This document shows positions 46,985 through 56,887 of a DNA stretch of 64,000 nucleotides, one piece after another. The notes under the pieces were generated by a model. The model saw only the letters and a list, made by a program, of their open reading frames with translations, was not told where the DNA came from and did no database searches. The DNA comes from Hydractinia symbiolongicarpus. Its lineage: Eukaryota; Cnidaria; Hydrozoa; Anthoathecata; Hydractiniidae. The stretch spans positions 15,954,001 through 16,018,000 of the forward strand of contig NC_079880.1 in NCBI RefSeq assembly GCF_029227915.1, given 5' to 3'. Position 1 is the first letter of the stretch. Each line of letters opens with the position of its first letter. The translations under genes were made by a program, and so were the position numbers.

Positions 46985-49115
46985 GCCAGTCTCCTGACTG
47001 CTACAGCTTGTATTGTATTATTATTAACATGGTGCTACTCAGAGCTATTGCGCTATTCCGAGTGAGTGGCAGTCGAGTGTAATAGTGAATTGTTTCAAGG
47101 GCAAGGGTGATGCATTAGAAAGAGGTAACTATACAGGCCCGGTCGGGAAAATTTACCCCCGCGAGCGGTAAATCGCTCACGTAAATTAATCTGCGTGAGC
47201 GATCCACATGCGATCACAAAAGCTTGTGCAAATTAGTTTGCGTGAGTGGTCAATGAAACAAAAAGTTACGACATGCACATGCTTGATCTGTAAAATAAAA
47301 CTAAAAATAATCCAGTCGTCGCTGATCAAAAATATCAACAAAAACACTCGATCAAGAGCCCCTAAAATTAGAATTTTTTTATGTCGGCAATAAAACGATG
47401 TGAGATTCATTTCAACTGATTTGCGTCGGCATTGTGTCGGCAATATTTTTTTGTAGTGAAATTGTGCAGCTGGCAATATCTTTCGTCATTCACCTTTTAT
47501 TAGGGCTAGACCTCTCATAAATTCGATGCACTGATCCATTAAGACGATGACAAATGAAAATGGAGTGCAAGTCTTAATGACATACCTTCTGGATGGTGAA
47601 CTTTGTTAAGTTAATAGTTCACTGCCAACTGGCTTTTTATGTTTCTAGATGAACTTATTAGGTTAGGGCACCATTAGGTTGTATATCGCAGAAGTCACCG
47701 GTGACATGCTTCGAAAATGCTTGTCACTGACAAATGGTCTTACGTCTTTCGTTCCAGTCTCAGTGTAATGCACCAGCCAAGCATAAGAGTGTCAGCATGA
47801 AGGAAAGGAGCCGACCTTAATGTTCTCTTTACCTCATGTTCTTCATAATAACACAATCATTCTTCATAAGCTTTGTGTTTTTGGTGCCGCTTATTTAGTA
47901 GATTCTCTTAAAATGTGAAAAAAAATATATCGTAGGATCTCTGGAAAATTCTGATAAATAGTCTCTTACGTGAGCGATAAATCGCTCGCGTAAAACTCTT
48001 TGTGCGTGTGTGGGCGTGTGCGCATGCAATCGCACGCGTCTCCTGACCAGGCCTGACTATAGAGGTTTGAAGTTGGTTGATCAAGTAATGAAAGTTATTG
48101 AAAGAGTGATTGATAAGTTACTTAGAGAAAGAATTGATATAGATAAGATGCAATTTGGTTTTGTTCCAGGCCGTGGCACTACAGATGCAATATTTTTACT
48201 CAGACAGCTTCAGGAAAAGTACTTAGGAAAGAGAAAGAATCTCTATTTTGCCTTTGTAGATTTAGAGAAAGCTTTTGATAGAGCGCAATGTAAAGTTATT
48301 TGGTGGGCTATGAGAAAATTAGGTGTGGATGAGTGGCTAGTTACAATGGTACAGTCTATGTACAACAATGCTAGAATTCGTGTCAGGATTAACGATTCAC
48401 TTAGTGATGAATTTAGTGTAAATGTTGGGGTACATAAGGGTTCTGTACTTAGTCCTTTGTTGTTTGTTCTAGTCCTAGAAGCGCTGTCGATGGAGTTCAG
48501 AACAGACTTGCAAGCATGGGGTACATAAAAATTGCAGTAGTATTGGTGGAATGTTAGGAGCTGACATTCAGTTTGTATGTAAGCGTTGCAAAGGTGAGAT
48601 TATAGAGAATGAAGTTTTTCCAGCTTCAATGATGTACAACAGTGGCTCGTTAGAGATAGTTGAGAACTTCTGTTACTTAGGTGATATGTTGAGCAGTGAA
48701 GGGGGTGTTGGAAGAAGTGTTACTTGAAGGATAGGTTCTGCTTGGAAAAAGTTCAGAGAGTTACTTCCTTTGTTGACTAGCAGAGTCTTGTCAATTGAGG
48801 TAAAAGGTAGGTTGTACGAGGCCTGTGTAAGAAGTGTTATGTTGTACGGTAGTGAGACATGGGCAGTGAAGCAGGAAGATCTTGACCGTTTAGAAAGGAA
48901 TGATATGAGAATGGTTAGGTGGATGTGTAACGCCAGTCTGAGAGGCAGAAAGAGTTCAGATGCGCTAAGAAGCAGGCTAAGTATCCGTAGAATTAGAGAT
49001 GTTATCCAGATAAGAAGATTGAATTGGCTGGGGCACTTGGAAAGAATGGAGTGGGATAATTGGGTAAGAAAGTGTAGAGACTTGATAGTTCCTGGGGCAA
49101 AGCCCAGAGGCAGAC
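46985..49115 (+). mobile_element. LINE family B, copy 3, with internal deletion and a nested element
   Basis: The 5' part (to 47133) encodes the RT step NCFKGKGDALERGNY. It is interrupted at that point by a 922-bp TIR element and resumes at 48056 with RGLKLVDQVMKVIERVID, FGFVPGRGTTDAIFLL, motif A FVDLEKAFDRA and motif B HKGSVLSPLLFVLVLEALS. A deletion near 48500 then joins directly to the C-terminal half of the PHD-like finger (FVCKRCKGEI), removing the YxDD catalytic box. The end (MLYGSETWAVKQ to KPRGR at about 49112) matches the copies at 14 and 26 kb and is cut off before the natural 3' end. It cannot encode an active RT. Confidence 0.85.
47134..48055. mobile_element. TIR element, 922 bp, 6-bp target duplication
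   Basis: Ends CAGGCCCGGTCGGGA and TCCTGACCAGGCCTG are imperfect inverted repeats. ACTATA occurs on both sides (47128-47133, 48056-48061), and removing the element rejoins an RT frame. Subterminal regions are full of GCGATCGC-like hyphenated palindromes (TAAATCGCTCACG, GCGTGAGCGATC, CGATAAATCGCTCGCG). No transposase is encoded. The six-base duplication is unusual for hAT elements (8 bp), so the superfamily is left open. Confidence 0.8.
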
Positions 49116-49119
49116 TTTT

Positions 49120-50600
49120 CCTATATCGAAAATATATCTGGTTTGGATAAAGAATTCAATAATTATTACTTTCTTTCTGATTCGGCATCTCCAAAAAAGC
49201 CAAAAGATTTCATTAAAATTTACCTTTTCTCATCACATGGCCACGCTGTTACGAAAACGCTGCATTCATAATGGCGAATTTGCAGGTTATGGTAACGCAG
49301 ACGAAAAATACAGTTACCGTATTTTCTCTATTCAACGCCCTAGGCGTTAATAAAAAATTTAAGATGTTTAGAGGATTAGATTAGAGGTTGATTAGAGTAG
49401 GGGCATTAATAAAAGAAGCGCGTTTATGAAAAAATTGTTTTTGACATGCTAGATCCATTTTACAAGGTTTTTACAAATCTTCAATATTGAGATAGTCGCC
49501 TTCATCTTCAACTACGTCTATTGAATTTTCTTCATTATTTGCCTCTTCGACATCTCAGCAGTCAGATGGCGCGAAGGGGTTTTCGTTCAGTTCATCAGCA
49601 TTTCTCAATAGCTGGAACAGTGGATTAATTCATCTTCACTACCATTACTTTTTAAGTGGAACTGTCCAGCCTTATTGCTTTCCAGTATCTTTAAAATCGC
49701 CTGATGGAAGATAACTATAATTAACTGGGTATCTGACTTATCTAATATTACCTTCATGCTCCGTAAATTACCAGGTTATATATTTTTACAAGGGTGGTGG
49801 TTGATATTTTTACAAAGGTTGTTGACATTTTGAAATTTACCTGGGTTTTTGACATTTGTGTTTAAAATTTCACAGGAGAGAATAGTATGGCTGCAGTTTA
49901 TATTGTTTGTATTGCAATTGCTGTATTTTTAATGCTGTGTAAACTGTTGTGGAAAAAAACCACATGCAAAATACTGAAAGAACAGATTTTTCTACATTTA
50001 GACTGTGAGCTGTTGTGTAAGTTGATTTTTTTATATTTTGTGTTATAAACTTTTTTTAAACTTTAAACTAACTGTAAGTAATGTCAGTTTTGCTGGAAAA
50101 AAAGTCCACGATTTCATGTTTTTGTTTTTGTTAAGAATTTCACAAAATTTTGCGGGAATAAATATTTGGTGATAATGAAAAATTACTGAATGTTCAGACT
50201 GAAACTGTTTAATTGTTGTGAGGGAGGACCATATGCAAGTATAAATACTAAAAAAAATTGATAATCCACACAAGTTGTATTTTTGTATGCACTGAAAAGA
50301 CTGCTTTTTCTGAGTTGAATTTGATGGGTTTCATATCCATATAGAACATGCCAATTGAACTGATTTTTGTTCATATTTTGATTTGCTCCTCAGAAGCCTT
50401 TGTGTTCTACATTTAATGTAAACTTGTGTGAGGAGGAACCATGCTTTCAAAATTATTTTTGTTGATTTGAAATTTACTGCTTGCTCATTGCTTTTCCGAC
50501 ATTTCAGTTGGAAATGTTGAAATCAAATGACAGAACTTTTTAATTATTTTTTTGCCTAAAAGTGGATTTTTCCACGGGCCTAGTCTACTTGTCTCTTATC
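49120..50600. other. No gene recognised
   Basis: AT-rich. The stretch 49480-49700 read on the minus strand is rich in Asp/Glu codons with stops and might be a decayed transposase leader. Weak open frames at 50043-50374 have no recognisable feature. Confidence 0.4.
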
Positions 50601-50619
50601 ATAATACGGACAGTCTGTC

Positions 50620-50850
50620 TGTCTGTGTGTCTGTAACAGGCAGAGTGGATGTGTTCTTTTTCTTTTGATGTCGCCGAAAAACTTATGATGTCCGATTTGG
50701 CAATCTATCTAACGTTACGGTGGGACGAAAATAACACTACTTTAACGTCAATATCCTATATTAAATTAATAAAGCCATTACAGTGCACTTAAAACTTTCA
50801 GGCAAAATAACTTGGAAACGAGGTGGTGACGTCAATGATCTTTCACCGCT
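50620..50850 (+). repeat. Dispersed repeat family R1, copy 3
   Basis: Matches the 25005-25215 copy in order: GTGTGTCTGTAACAGGC, AACACTACTTTAACGTCAA, CATTACAGTGCACTTAAAAC, TAACTTGGAAACGAGGTGG. Confidence 0.75.
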
Positions 50851-50855
50851 TTGGC

Positions 50856-51340
50856 AACTTCCACTCTCAATTGGTTACGACGTTCTAAGGTCTAAATACG
50901 GCCTAAGGTCTAAATACGGCCTTTTGCCGCCTATTAAATGCCTTACACGTAAATCACGTTGTTCTGCGTGCCTGCGCAGGTTACCATTGGTCTAGTCCTT
51001 CCACTCTCAATGCACTACGACGTCCTAAGTTGTTTTCTCTGGCTCCATTGCTTTGGAACGCCGACAACTACGAGCCCACGCCTCTAAAGCCCGCAATACG
51101 GTCTTTTGCGGCCTAATAAAGGCCTTACAAGTAAATCACGTGGTTCCGCGTTCCTGAGCAGGTTACCATTGGTCTAGTCCTTTCACTCTCAACTGGCTAC
51201 GACGTTTTAAGGCGTTTTCCCTGGCGCCATGGCTTTGGAACGCCGTCAACTGCATGCGCACATGCCTTTAAAGTCTGTAATGCGGCCTTTGGCCGCCTAT
51301 TAAAGGCCTTACAGGTAAATCACGTGGTTGCACGAGAGAT
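50856..51340. repeat. GC-richer tandem array, about 195-bp unit, 2.5 copies
   Basis: Words repeat in order: CCACTCTCAA...TACGACGT, GCTTTGGAACGCCG, TACGGCC or TGCGGCC, CCTATTAAAGGCCTTACA, TAAATCACGTGGTT, GGTTACCATTGGTCTAGTCC. Copies start near 50868, 51000 and 51180. It abuts the left side of the virus-like element but carries no viral sequence I recognise. Confidence 0.8.
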
Positions 51341-51380
51341 AGGAAAATGCGGATGTTAGTGCAATCACATCGTCATCATC

Positions 51381-51500
51381 GTCAAATCATGGATCATACC
51401 CGCTAAATCAACGATAGAAGAGTCCATAAAATCCCTTAGCACTTTACCATTTTACGTCAAATCATGGATCATATCCGTTAAATCAACGATAGAAGAGTCC
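51381..51500. repeat. 45-bp direct repeat, two copies
   Basis: Copies at 51381-51425 and 51456-51500, each starting GTCAAATCATGGATCATA and ending CGATAGAAGAGTCC, differ at only a few positions. They lie between the host array and the first viral gene, so they may be part of the element's terminal region. The matching right terminus is outside the window. Confidence 0.85.
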
Positions 51501-51636
51501 CCCAATCCCCCCACCCCTGCCGTGTCCCCCCATTACAGTGATAGGATTCAACTGTGTCTATAATGGCCTCAAGCGTACGTGGTAATACCATCAATGATAA
51601 TAAAACATAAATTCCCAAATAACAACACGTAAGCAG

Positions 51637-51666
51637 TTTTTTGTTACAAGACTCTTGTAAAAAACA
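51637..51666. terminator. Hairpin T1, left of the first viral gene
   Basis: GTTACAAG-ACT-CTTGTAAA with flanking T and A runs, an 8-bp-class stem with one terminal mismatch and a 3-nt loop. Its sequence is nearly identical to the hairpin after the ATPase gene (55640). It lies downstream of the minus-strand gene ending at 51834-52098. Confidence 0.6.
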
Positions 51667-51833
51667 TCTGTCAATCAAACGCTTATAACAATAGGATTCT
51701 ACATACCAGGAAGTTGTTTACATAAGAAAAAGTCAAAACGAAAGTAGCCGTTGCTAAGGATATTTGGTATGTAAGGAATGCATTGTTCTCTATTGTTATT
51801 CTGGTTTGATTGACATTTAATTGACGTCATTCT

Positions 51834-53027
51834 TTATCTAAACAAATACCATATGAAATAACCTGTTGTCATGGCCATCACAAGGGCGATCTTCTCATCT
51901 TCGTGTGTAGGAGTAGTATCTTTGTGGTAAGGTGCAGTAATGTGTTTATCGGTAATATGTTTATCAGTAATGTGTTTATCAGGACTGGAGGTCCTTGGAA
52001 TAGGAATAGGACTGGATGTTCTATCAGGAATCTTTTTATGTGATTCAGCTGTTTTTTCAATAACATTAACCTTTCGATTAATCCCAATCGTCAGATTTTA
52101 ACCCGATATCAAAATCTTGTTGTTGTAACCTACCACCCCTGTTTTAATTTTGAGATTCATGTCACTAGGTAACATATAAATGCCTTGTCCAACCGAATAA
52201 TCAACCTTACTTGAAGCGTAGTTTAACGTATACTGATAACGTTTAATGTCCTCCTGAATATCAACCCTACGGTTAACAATGTCTTTAAGGTTGTTCATAA
52301 AAACTCTTTGAGCCGTCAAAGCGCTTGAATCATTACCCAAGATAGAAGAACGGGCTGAGGCTTGCGAACTAAGAACAAGATAAGCATACGCCCTAACACT
52401 GCTTGAAATCTTTACAAGGCCTGTTTTTGTAAAGCCATTAGATTTTTCCACAATCCATCGTGTCATGGAGTCGTCTGTGAAATAACTCAAACCCGGAGTT
52501 GGATAGTTTTTACGTCTTTTTTGATATGAGCTGAAAAAGTATTGACCTCTGTATTTCATAGGATTAGAATCGACGTCATATTCACCACATATTTTTAGAA
52601 ATTCTTCGTTTGAATAAGGATTGTCATATTGATTAAAACTATCTTCAAAAGGTAGAGGTGTCTGCAAGCGCTTAATGATTCGTCTAATGTGATAATAGAC
52701 ATAAAAACGATATACCGATCTGATCATAGATCTACCTTCTTTCAGGTGTTCGGAACTGACTCCGCAAGCACTTGAAGCACACCAAGTGGCAAAATTGAGT
52801 TGGGTTTGCCATAATTTAAACGGTTGCTCATTCCAAATTTTCATACGTTGTTCGTTTTGATTCAGTTCGTAATTGGTAAAAATATTAGGAAAGACAGCAG
52901 GAAAAGAGCCATTTTCGGAGACAATAATGGTCTGTTTGTATAGATCCTTCCCATCCAATATCTGAAGGTCCAGTCCTCCATTTGGCTTATAGGCCGCATT
53001 TGGGTTGTATTTGAAAATGCTATCCAT
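51834..53027 (-). CDS. Conserved polinton structural-block protein, unknown function, with an in-frame stop
   Basis: From the ATG at 53025-53027 the minus strand encodes 309 residues to a TAA at 52098-52100. The same frame then stays open for 87 more codons to 51834, including three DKHIT repeats and a hydrophobic C-terminal tail (MAMTTGYFIWYLF). The main part has TQLNFATWCASSACGVSSEH, YRFYVYYHIRRIIKRLQTP and NSSALTAQRVFMNNL-like helical sequence, and later GVVGYNNKIL. I recognise it as a protein that accompanies capsid genes in cnidarian polinton-type elements, but no function is established to my knowledge. A virion or assembly role is inferred from position. It is divergent from the penton-like gene with a 38-bp shared promoter. 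A GTG 8 codons upstream is a less likely start. The in-frame TAA suggests inactivation or an unusual readthrough. Confidence 0.65.
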
Positions 53028-53065
53028 TCTTTTTGATTTAAGTAATTCCACTCTCTAATATAAGA

Positions 53066-53611
53066 ATGTATATCACAATAAATGACGTAAATAGTGAAAA
53101 GACAATCTATTTGTATCACACTATATACAACGAGACTGGTACAAAAGATGCGATCATAGAGACGTTTTCGGACAATGTTACATATGAAATCACAGCTCCA
53201 CTAAAAGTGACCATTGGAAAAGACGAAAAGTTGCTACCGAAAGGAAAATACACCGGCAGGAAGTTGAACGCATCTTTAGCGGGTGATGTCACATTCACAC
53301 CATTAATCAAAGACCCTCGAGTAATCAAAACAAATAAGCTAACCAACATAACAGAATTACATTTCAATCTGAATGAATTGGAGGATGCATTAAATCTTAA
53401 AAATGGTAGATATAGCGATAACCTGCTAACATATCATATATCTAAGTATGGTGATGTTACACATATTGAGCCCAAAAACCCACAATATAAGAAACTAAAG
53501 GGTGGTTACCTTCAATCACTTACTTTGAAAATAACTGATCAAAATGGAGATCTGGTAAAAGATAGTCTGGGAACATCAGTTGTCCTTCACATAAGAGACG
53601 GCAGACAATAG
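53066..53611 (+). CDS. Putative penton/minor capsid protein
   Basis: Intact 181-residue frame from ATG 53066. The protein is beta-rich and hydrophilic, with alternating hydrophobic segments (MYITINDVNSEKTIYLYHTI, DNVTYEITAPLKVTIG) and a C-terminal LTLKITDQNGDLV...SVVLHIRD that looks like the last strands of a jelly roll. Polintons encode a single-jelly-roll penton next to the major capsid gene, and this gene sits 81 bp upstream of it. No signal peptide or membrane segment. The fold assignment is an inference from composition, position and size; a DNA-binding or tail-like role cannot be excluded. An AATAAA-type word follows the stop by a few bases. Confidence 0.5.
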   Translation: MYITINDVNSEKTIYLYHTIYNETGTKDAIIETFSDNVTYEITAPLKVTIGKDEKLLPKGKYTGRKLNASLAGDVTFTPLIKDPRVIKTNKLTNITELHFNLNELEDALNLKNGRYSDNLLTYHISKYGDVTHIEPKNPQYKKLKGGYLQSLTLKITDQNGDLVKDSLGTSVVLHIRDGRQ

Positions 53612-53692
53612 GTTTGAATAAAAGGCCATAGGTCTAATGAAGTATACGCTAACTGAGATAAAAGTAAAAATAAAATAAAAGTAATAACAAAC

Positions 53693-55012
53693 ATGGAATA
53701 CGGAAAAAGGTTAAATCCTGAACGTTCTCTTAGAACTGCTCATGGTGTAAAAGGATCACATCAAAAAGTAATTGTGACACACAATCCAAGTGAGATTGAT
53801 CAAAACCAGTTACTTTTGATTAGGTTTCCTAATTTAGGTAGCGATGATGTTATTGTTCCAGGGACTTCAAAAATAAGTTTCGACGTTGAACTCGAGTCAA
53901 AAGCCGACACGAAAAGAACATTAGTCTCTAACATTGGAAGAGCTATTGTAAAAAAGTTGGTCATCAAGTTTGAGGGTACCGAGATTTTGAGCATTGATGA
54001 CTTTGATCTTTTAGGATGCTACAGAGATTTATGGCTAACCAAGTATGAAAAGAGAAATGCAATCAGACAAGGCTTCATATCCAATGATGGGTGTACGGAA
54101 AACTGTATGAAATTGAGGATCAGCGCTTCAGATAAAGACGCATCTGATGTCTCAGACAAAGCCATTGCCGATGCATACAAAAACAAGTTCACCATACCAC
54201 TAGATTTTGAAATGTTAGATAGCACGATTCCATATTATCAAGCCGGATTAGGGAATAGGTTATGTTATGAGATCACATTCAATAATTACGACAGGGTTGT
54301 ATTATCAACTCCAACCAAACCTTCCGGTTCTGCCACGGCACCGGCACCGGATGCTAAATACAAAATAACTAACATATCTCTCGAATATGAGATTGTGACA
54401 CAACCCACCTTAGCCAGATTCATTTCAAATGAATATGAAAACATGGCTTTACTATACGACAGGTCTTTGAGACATAGACAAATTAGGGTGGATAAGTCGG
54501 ACACAACGTGGAATTGGTCATTCAATACACCTTGTAAATCTTTGAAGGGTATATTGGTTTTGTTTGAAGACGAACAAGCCTACAAACGAGATACCGGTAA
54601 GTTCTACAATCCGAAAATTAAAAAGGTATCCGCCATAGTTGAGGGTAAGCCTAACCAACTTTTCGCTCAAGGTATGCAGCCGTTTGAACATTACAATTAA
54701 ATTTGTAAGTATTTTGCCGAGGGTAAACCAAAGGATGGCAATGCCGGCAAAATCAAAAAACATCTGCAATTACATGATGTAAAAGTCTCCGATTACTTGA
54801 CGAACAAATATGCTCTATGGTTAGATTTCAGAACCATAGATAAAAACTCCCTGCATGGGACCGGTCGGCGGATTGAAAATGCAAGTGAGGGAATCACACT
54901 GCAAATTGAAAAGACCGCCGAAACCGCAGGATCCTTAAACGCCTATATATATCTAATCATGGACGCTCAATTAAACATTCAAAACGGTGAAATTATGGAT
55001 GTACTTTATTAA
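53693..55012 (+). CDS. Major capsid protein, double-jelly-roll type, interrupted by one TAA
   Basis: Starts at ATG 53693 and runs 335 codons to TAA 54698-54700. The frame then stays open for 103 further codons (54701-55009) to a TAA at 55010-55012. About 440 codons in all matches the usual size of polinton capsid proteins. Features include VKGSHQKVIVTHNPSEIDQN, VPGTSKISFDVELES, NIGRAIVKKLVIKFEGTEIL, the YRDLWLTKYEKRN helix, TIPYYQAGLGNRLCYEITFN and, after the stop, KYALWLDFRTIDKN and LNAYIYLIMDAQL. The alternation of strand-rich blocks is consistent with two stacked jelly rolls forming the pseudo-hexameric capsomer. The ATPase gene starts six bases after the end. The internal stop removes most of the second domain's end, so no normal capsomer is expected. 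Confidence 0.75.
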
Positions 55013-55018
55013 GATAGA

Positions 55019-55630
55019 ATGGCGAAAAACACACTTTACATGAAAGAGCCCCACACAGCATTATTCGTTGGTCCTACGGGATGCGGAAAATTTAAACGTG
55101 TTGTAAAATTATTAGAGAATGAATACTTTGATCACTTCGATTTCATCGTGATTATATGCCCAACATTAAGATGGAATAAGACATATAGGGACCGAAAATG
55201 GTTTTGGAAAGACAGATATGTGATTCTAATTGAGCCGGGAGGTAAGTTATATGAATGTATTCGAAAGATGACGGATTTCTGTGCCGGATACAAAACCTTA
55301 TTCCTGATCGACGATATCATCGCAGATGAGAAACTAGACAAAAAGAGACAGCCATTGCTAGAGTTGGCCATTAGCGGACGACATCGAAACCAAACTATGT
55401 GGCTACTCACACAATCATACACCGCTATACCAAAAAATCTACGAAGGCAAGCTAAAATGTTATATGTGTGGTATCCAAAAGACAGACAAGATCTCGCAAC
55501 TATTCATGAAGAGAATGATGTCATTGAATCACGATCAGAGATACAGACGGTTAAGGAAAGGCTAAAAGATAGCAAATACACACATTTAGTCATGAGAATG
55601 GAAGATCCAAGAACTTACGTGATTTGCTAG
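55019..55630 (+). CDS. A32-like (FtsK/HerA) genome-packaging ATPase
   Basis: Intact 203-residue frame. Residues about 14-21 form the Walker A loop, GPTGCGK followed by Phe, where the family normally has Ser or Thr. Walker B is TLFLIDDIIAD (about 97-107), and a sensor-like MWLLTQSY follows with the conserved GRHR upstream. The length fits polinton packaging ATPases. Established knowledge: this enzyme pumps the genome into preformed capsids. The changed last Walker A residue, which normally coordinates Mg2+, makes activity doubtful. The gene directly follows the capsid gene, as a late module. It is followed after nine bases by a 13-bp perfect hairpin. Confidence 0.85.
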   Translation: MAKNTLYMKEPHTALFVGPTGCGKFKRVVKLLENEYFDHFDFIVIICPTLRWNKTYRDRKWFWKDRYVILIEPGGKLYECIRKMTDFCAGYKTLFLIDDIIADEKLDKKRQPLLELAISGRHRNQTMWLLTQSYTAIPKNLRRQAKMLYVWYPKDRQDLATIHEENDVIESRSEIQTVKERLKDSKYTHLVMRMEDPRTYVIC

Positions 55631-55639
55631 ATTGGACGT

Positions 55640-55668
55640 TTTTTGTTACAAGACTCTTGTAACAAAAA
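55640..55668. terminator. Hairpin T2 after the ATPase gene
   Basis: TTTTTGTTACAAG, loop ACT, then the exact inverse: 13-bp perfect stem. Starts nine bases after the ATPase stop codon. Likely a transcript 3'-end signal. Confidence 0.7.
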
Positions 55669-55742
55669 CTCCTATAGATTTCTTGAAATCTCCTATAGAT
55701 TTCTTGAAATCTCCTATAAGACTCCTATAAGACTCCTATAGG
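55669..55742. repeat. Short tandem repeats with CTCCTATA core
   Basis: Two copies of a 21-bp unit (CTCCTATAGATTTCTTGAAAT) differing little, then two CTCCTATAAGA units and one CTCCTATAGGA. They lie between a hairpin and the next ATG and may be promoter elements. Confidence 0.85.
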
Positions 55743-55753
55743 ACCACAACAAA

Positions 55754-56266
55754 ATGATAGAATGTATCAATTTCATAATACTATTAGTACTACTAGTAGT
55801 ACTTAGTTTTTGCTATTTTTGTGTTAAAAAATACCTATCGCTATTGAAAATGGCTGAAACGACAATTGATAACTTAATTGCTCTTCCGGGTCCTCCATCC
55901 GAGGATGGTAAGAGACAAAAATTGCTGGAGTGTGTGTTAACCGGAAATAGCAAGCTATACCTGGGTAAAATGTATACGGACGATCAAATTCAAAAGCTCA
56001 AAGATGATGAGGTGAAGAAACTATTTAGTATATATGAAGCCAAACTATCAACACTTCAAAGGTTCACATGTGACTTATATTATAAATTCGACTCATTGTT
56101 AGCACCACTCAGTGTTGGTCTCATTACGGGTAGGCATTATATCGCTGGAAGAAATTTAAACGCAAATAATAATACTACTAGTAGTAGTAGTAGTAGTAGT
56201 AGTACAACAGATAATAAAGATGTCAGAGGAACAGACTCCTATTCAGGTGACAACGAAGAACCCTAA
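55754..56266 (+). CDS. Small viral membrane-anchored protein
   Basis: A 170-codon frame. The first 30 residues are a strong hydrophobic helix (INFIILLVLLVVLSFCYF). Then follows MAETTIDNLIALPGPPSEDG, which could itself be a start (ATG near 55850), and a helical region (YTDDQIQKLKDDEVKKLF, YEAKLSTLQRFTCDLYYKFD, APLSVGLITGRHYIAG). The C-terminus has a Ser run from an (AGT)n repeat at 56176-56205 and an acidic tail. Similar proteins accompany cnidarian polinton-type elements; function is unknown. The internal start would make a soluble helical protein, the upper one a type II membrane protein. It overlaps the next small gene, whose ATG is at 56220. Confidence 0.55.
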   Translation: MIECINFIILLVLLVVLSFCYFCVKKYLSLLKMAETTIDNLIALPGPPSEDGKRQKLLECVLTGNSKLYLGKMYTDDQIQKLKDDEVKKLFSIYEAKLSTLQRFTCDLYYKFDSLLAPLSVGLITGRHYIAGRNLNANNNTTSSSSSSSSTTDNKDVRGTDSYSGDNEEP

Positions 56267-56613
56267 AAAGGTTGAAGCGGGTAAGAGGTTGGCGGAATAC
56301 AACCGTAAACAGAGGGAAGAATATAAAGCGGTCATGGCACAGCAGACGTCTTAGACACAGCAGACGCCTCAGACACCCCCGATGCCTCAGACACAGCCAG
56401 AAGACAATGTCGGAGAGGTAGAACCTACCATCGTCCCAAATGAAAAGCCTATGAACTACGCTATAGGGGGGAATAATAGCCATCGGTTTGGTTGGTGCTG
56501 ATTTTGTGTATAAACAGAAAGACAATGTACTATTTGCTATAACTGGGCCGAAGGGTACCCCACCACAAAAATCCAAAACACCTGTGAGAATAAGTAAACT
56601 TGAAATGGAATAA
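56220..56613 (+). pseudogene. Small membrane protein gene, broken by stop and frameshift
   Basis: From ATG 56220 a basic helical stretch is encoded (KNPKKVEAGKRLAEYNRKQR), then a TAG at 56352-56354, then a Gln/Thr/Pro-repeat region (CAGAC-rich) in the same frame. At a run of six G (56466-56471) the coding frame changes, and the last part (IIAIGLVGADFVYKQK, KTPVRISKLEME) ends at TAA 56611. Presence of a hydrophobic segment near the end suggests a small virion membrane protein, which is inference. Confidence 0.55.
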
Positions 56614-56657
56614 AGGGATAATATCGCGATATTATAATCTCACAGTATAGAAATAAC

Positions 56658-56885
56658 ATGGACAAGAAAAGTATTGTCAACGATTTATATCACGCATCGG
56701 TCGTCTGCGTTTTCGCTGTAGGATATTCAATGCTTGGAAAAAAGGTGTTAAAAATGTCACCACCATCAATTCAAAAGTTTGACTTGGAAGATACCGGAAA
56801 GCTAGTCGCCATCGTCGCCGCTAGTGAAATGTCAAGGGAATACTTAATTAAGCAAAAGATTATACCCGAAACTATCAATATATAA
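56658..56885 (+). CDS. Small two-helix membrane protein
   Basis: Intact 75-residue frame. It has an N-terminal helix with a hydrophobic face (ASVVCVFAVGYSMLGKKVL) and a second (LVAIVAASEMSREYLIKQ). It is two bases upstream of the next gene, so the two probably share a transcript. I associate it with a conserved small protein family of cnidarian polinton-type elements; function unknown, perhaps a virion membrane component. Confidence 0.55.
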   Translation: MDKKSIVNDLYHASVVCVFAVGYSMLGKKVLKMSPPSIQKFDLEDTGKLVAIVAASEMSREYLIKQKIIPETINI

Positions 56886-56887
56886 AT

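Noticed and set aside
54286-54769. Minus-strand frames within the capsid gene
   Set aside because: Shadow frames of a strongly supported plus-strand coding region.
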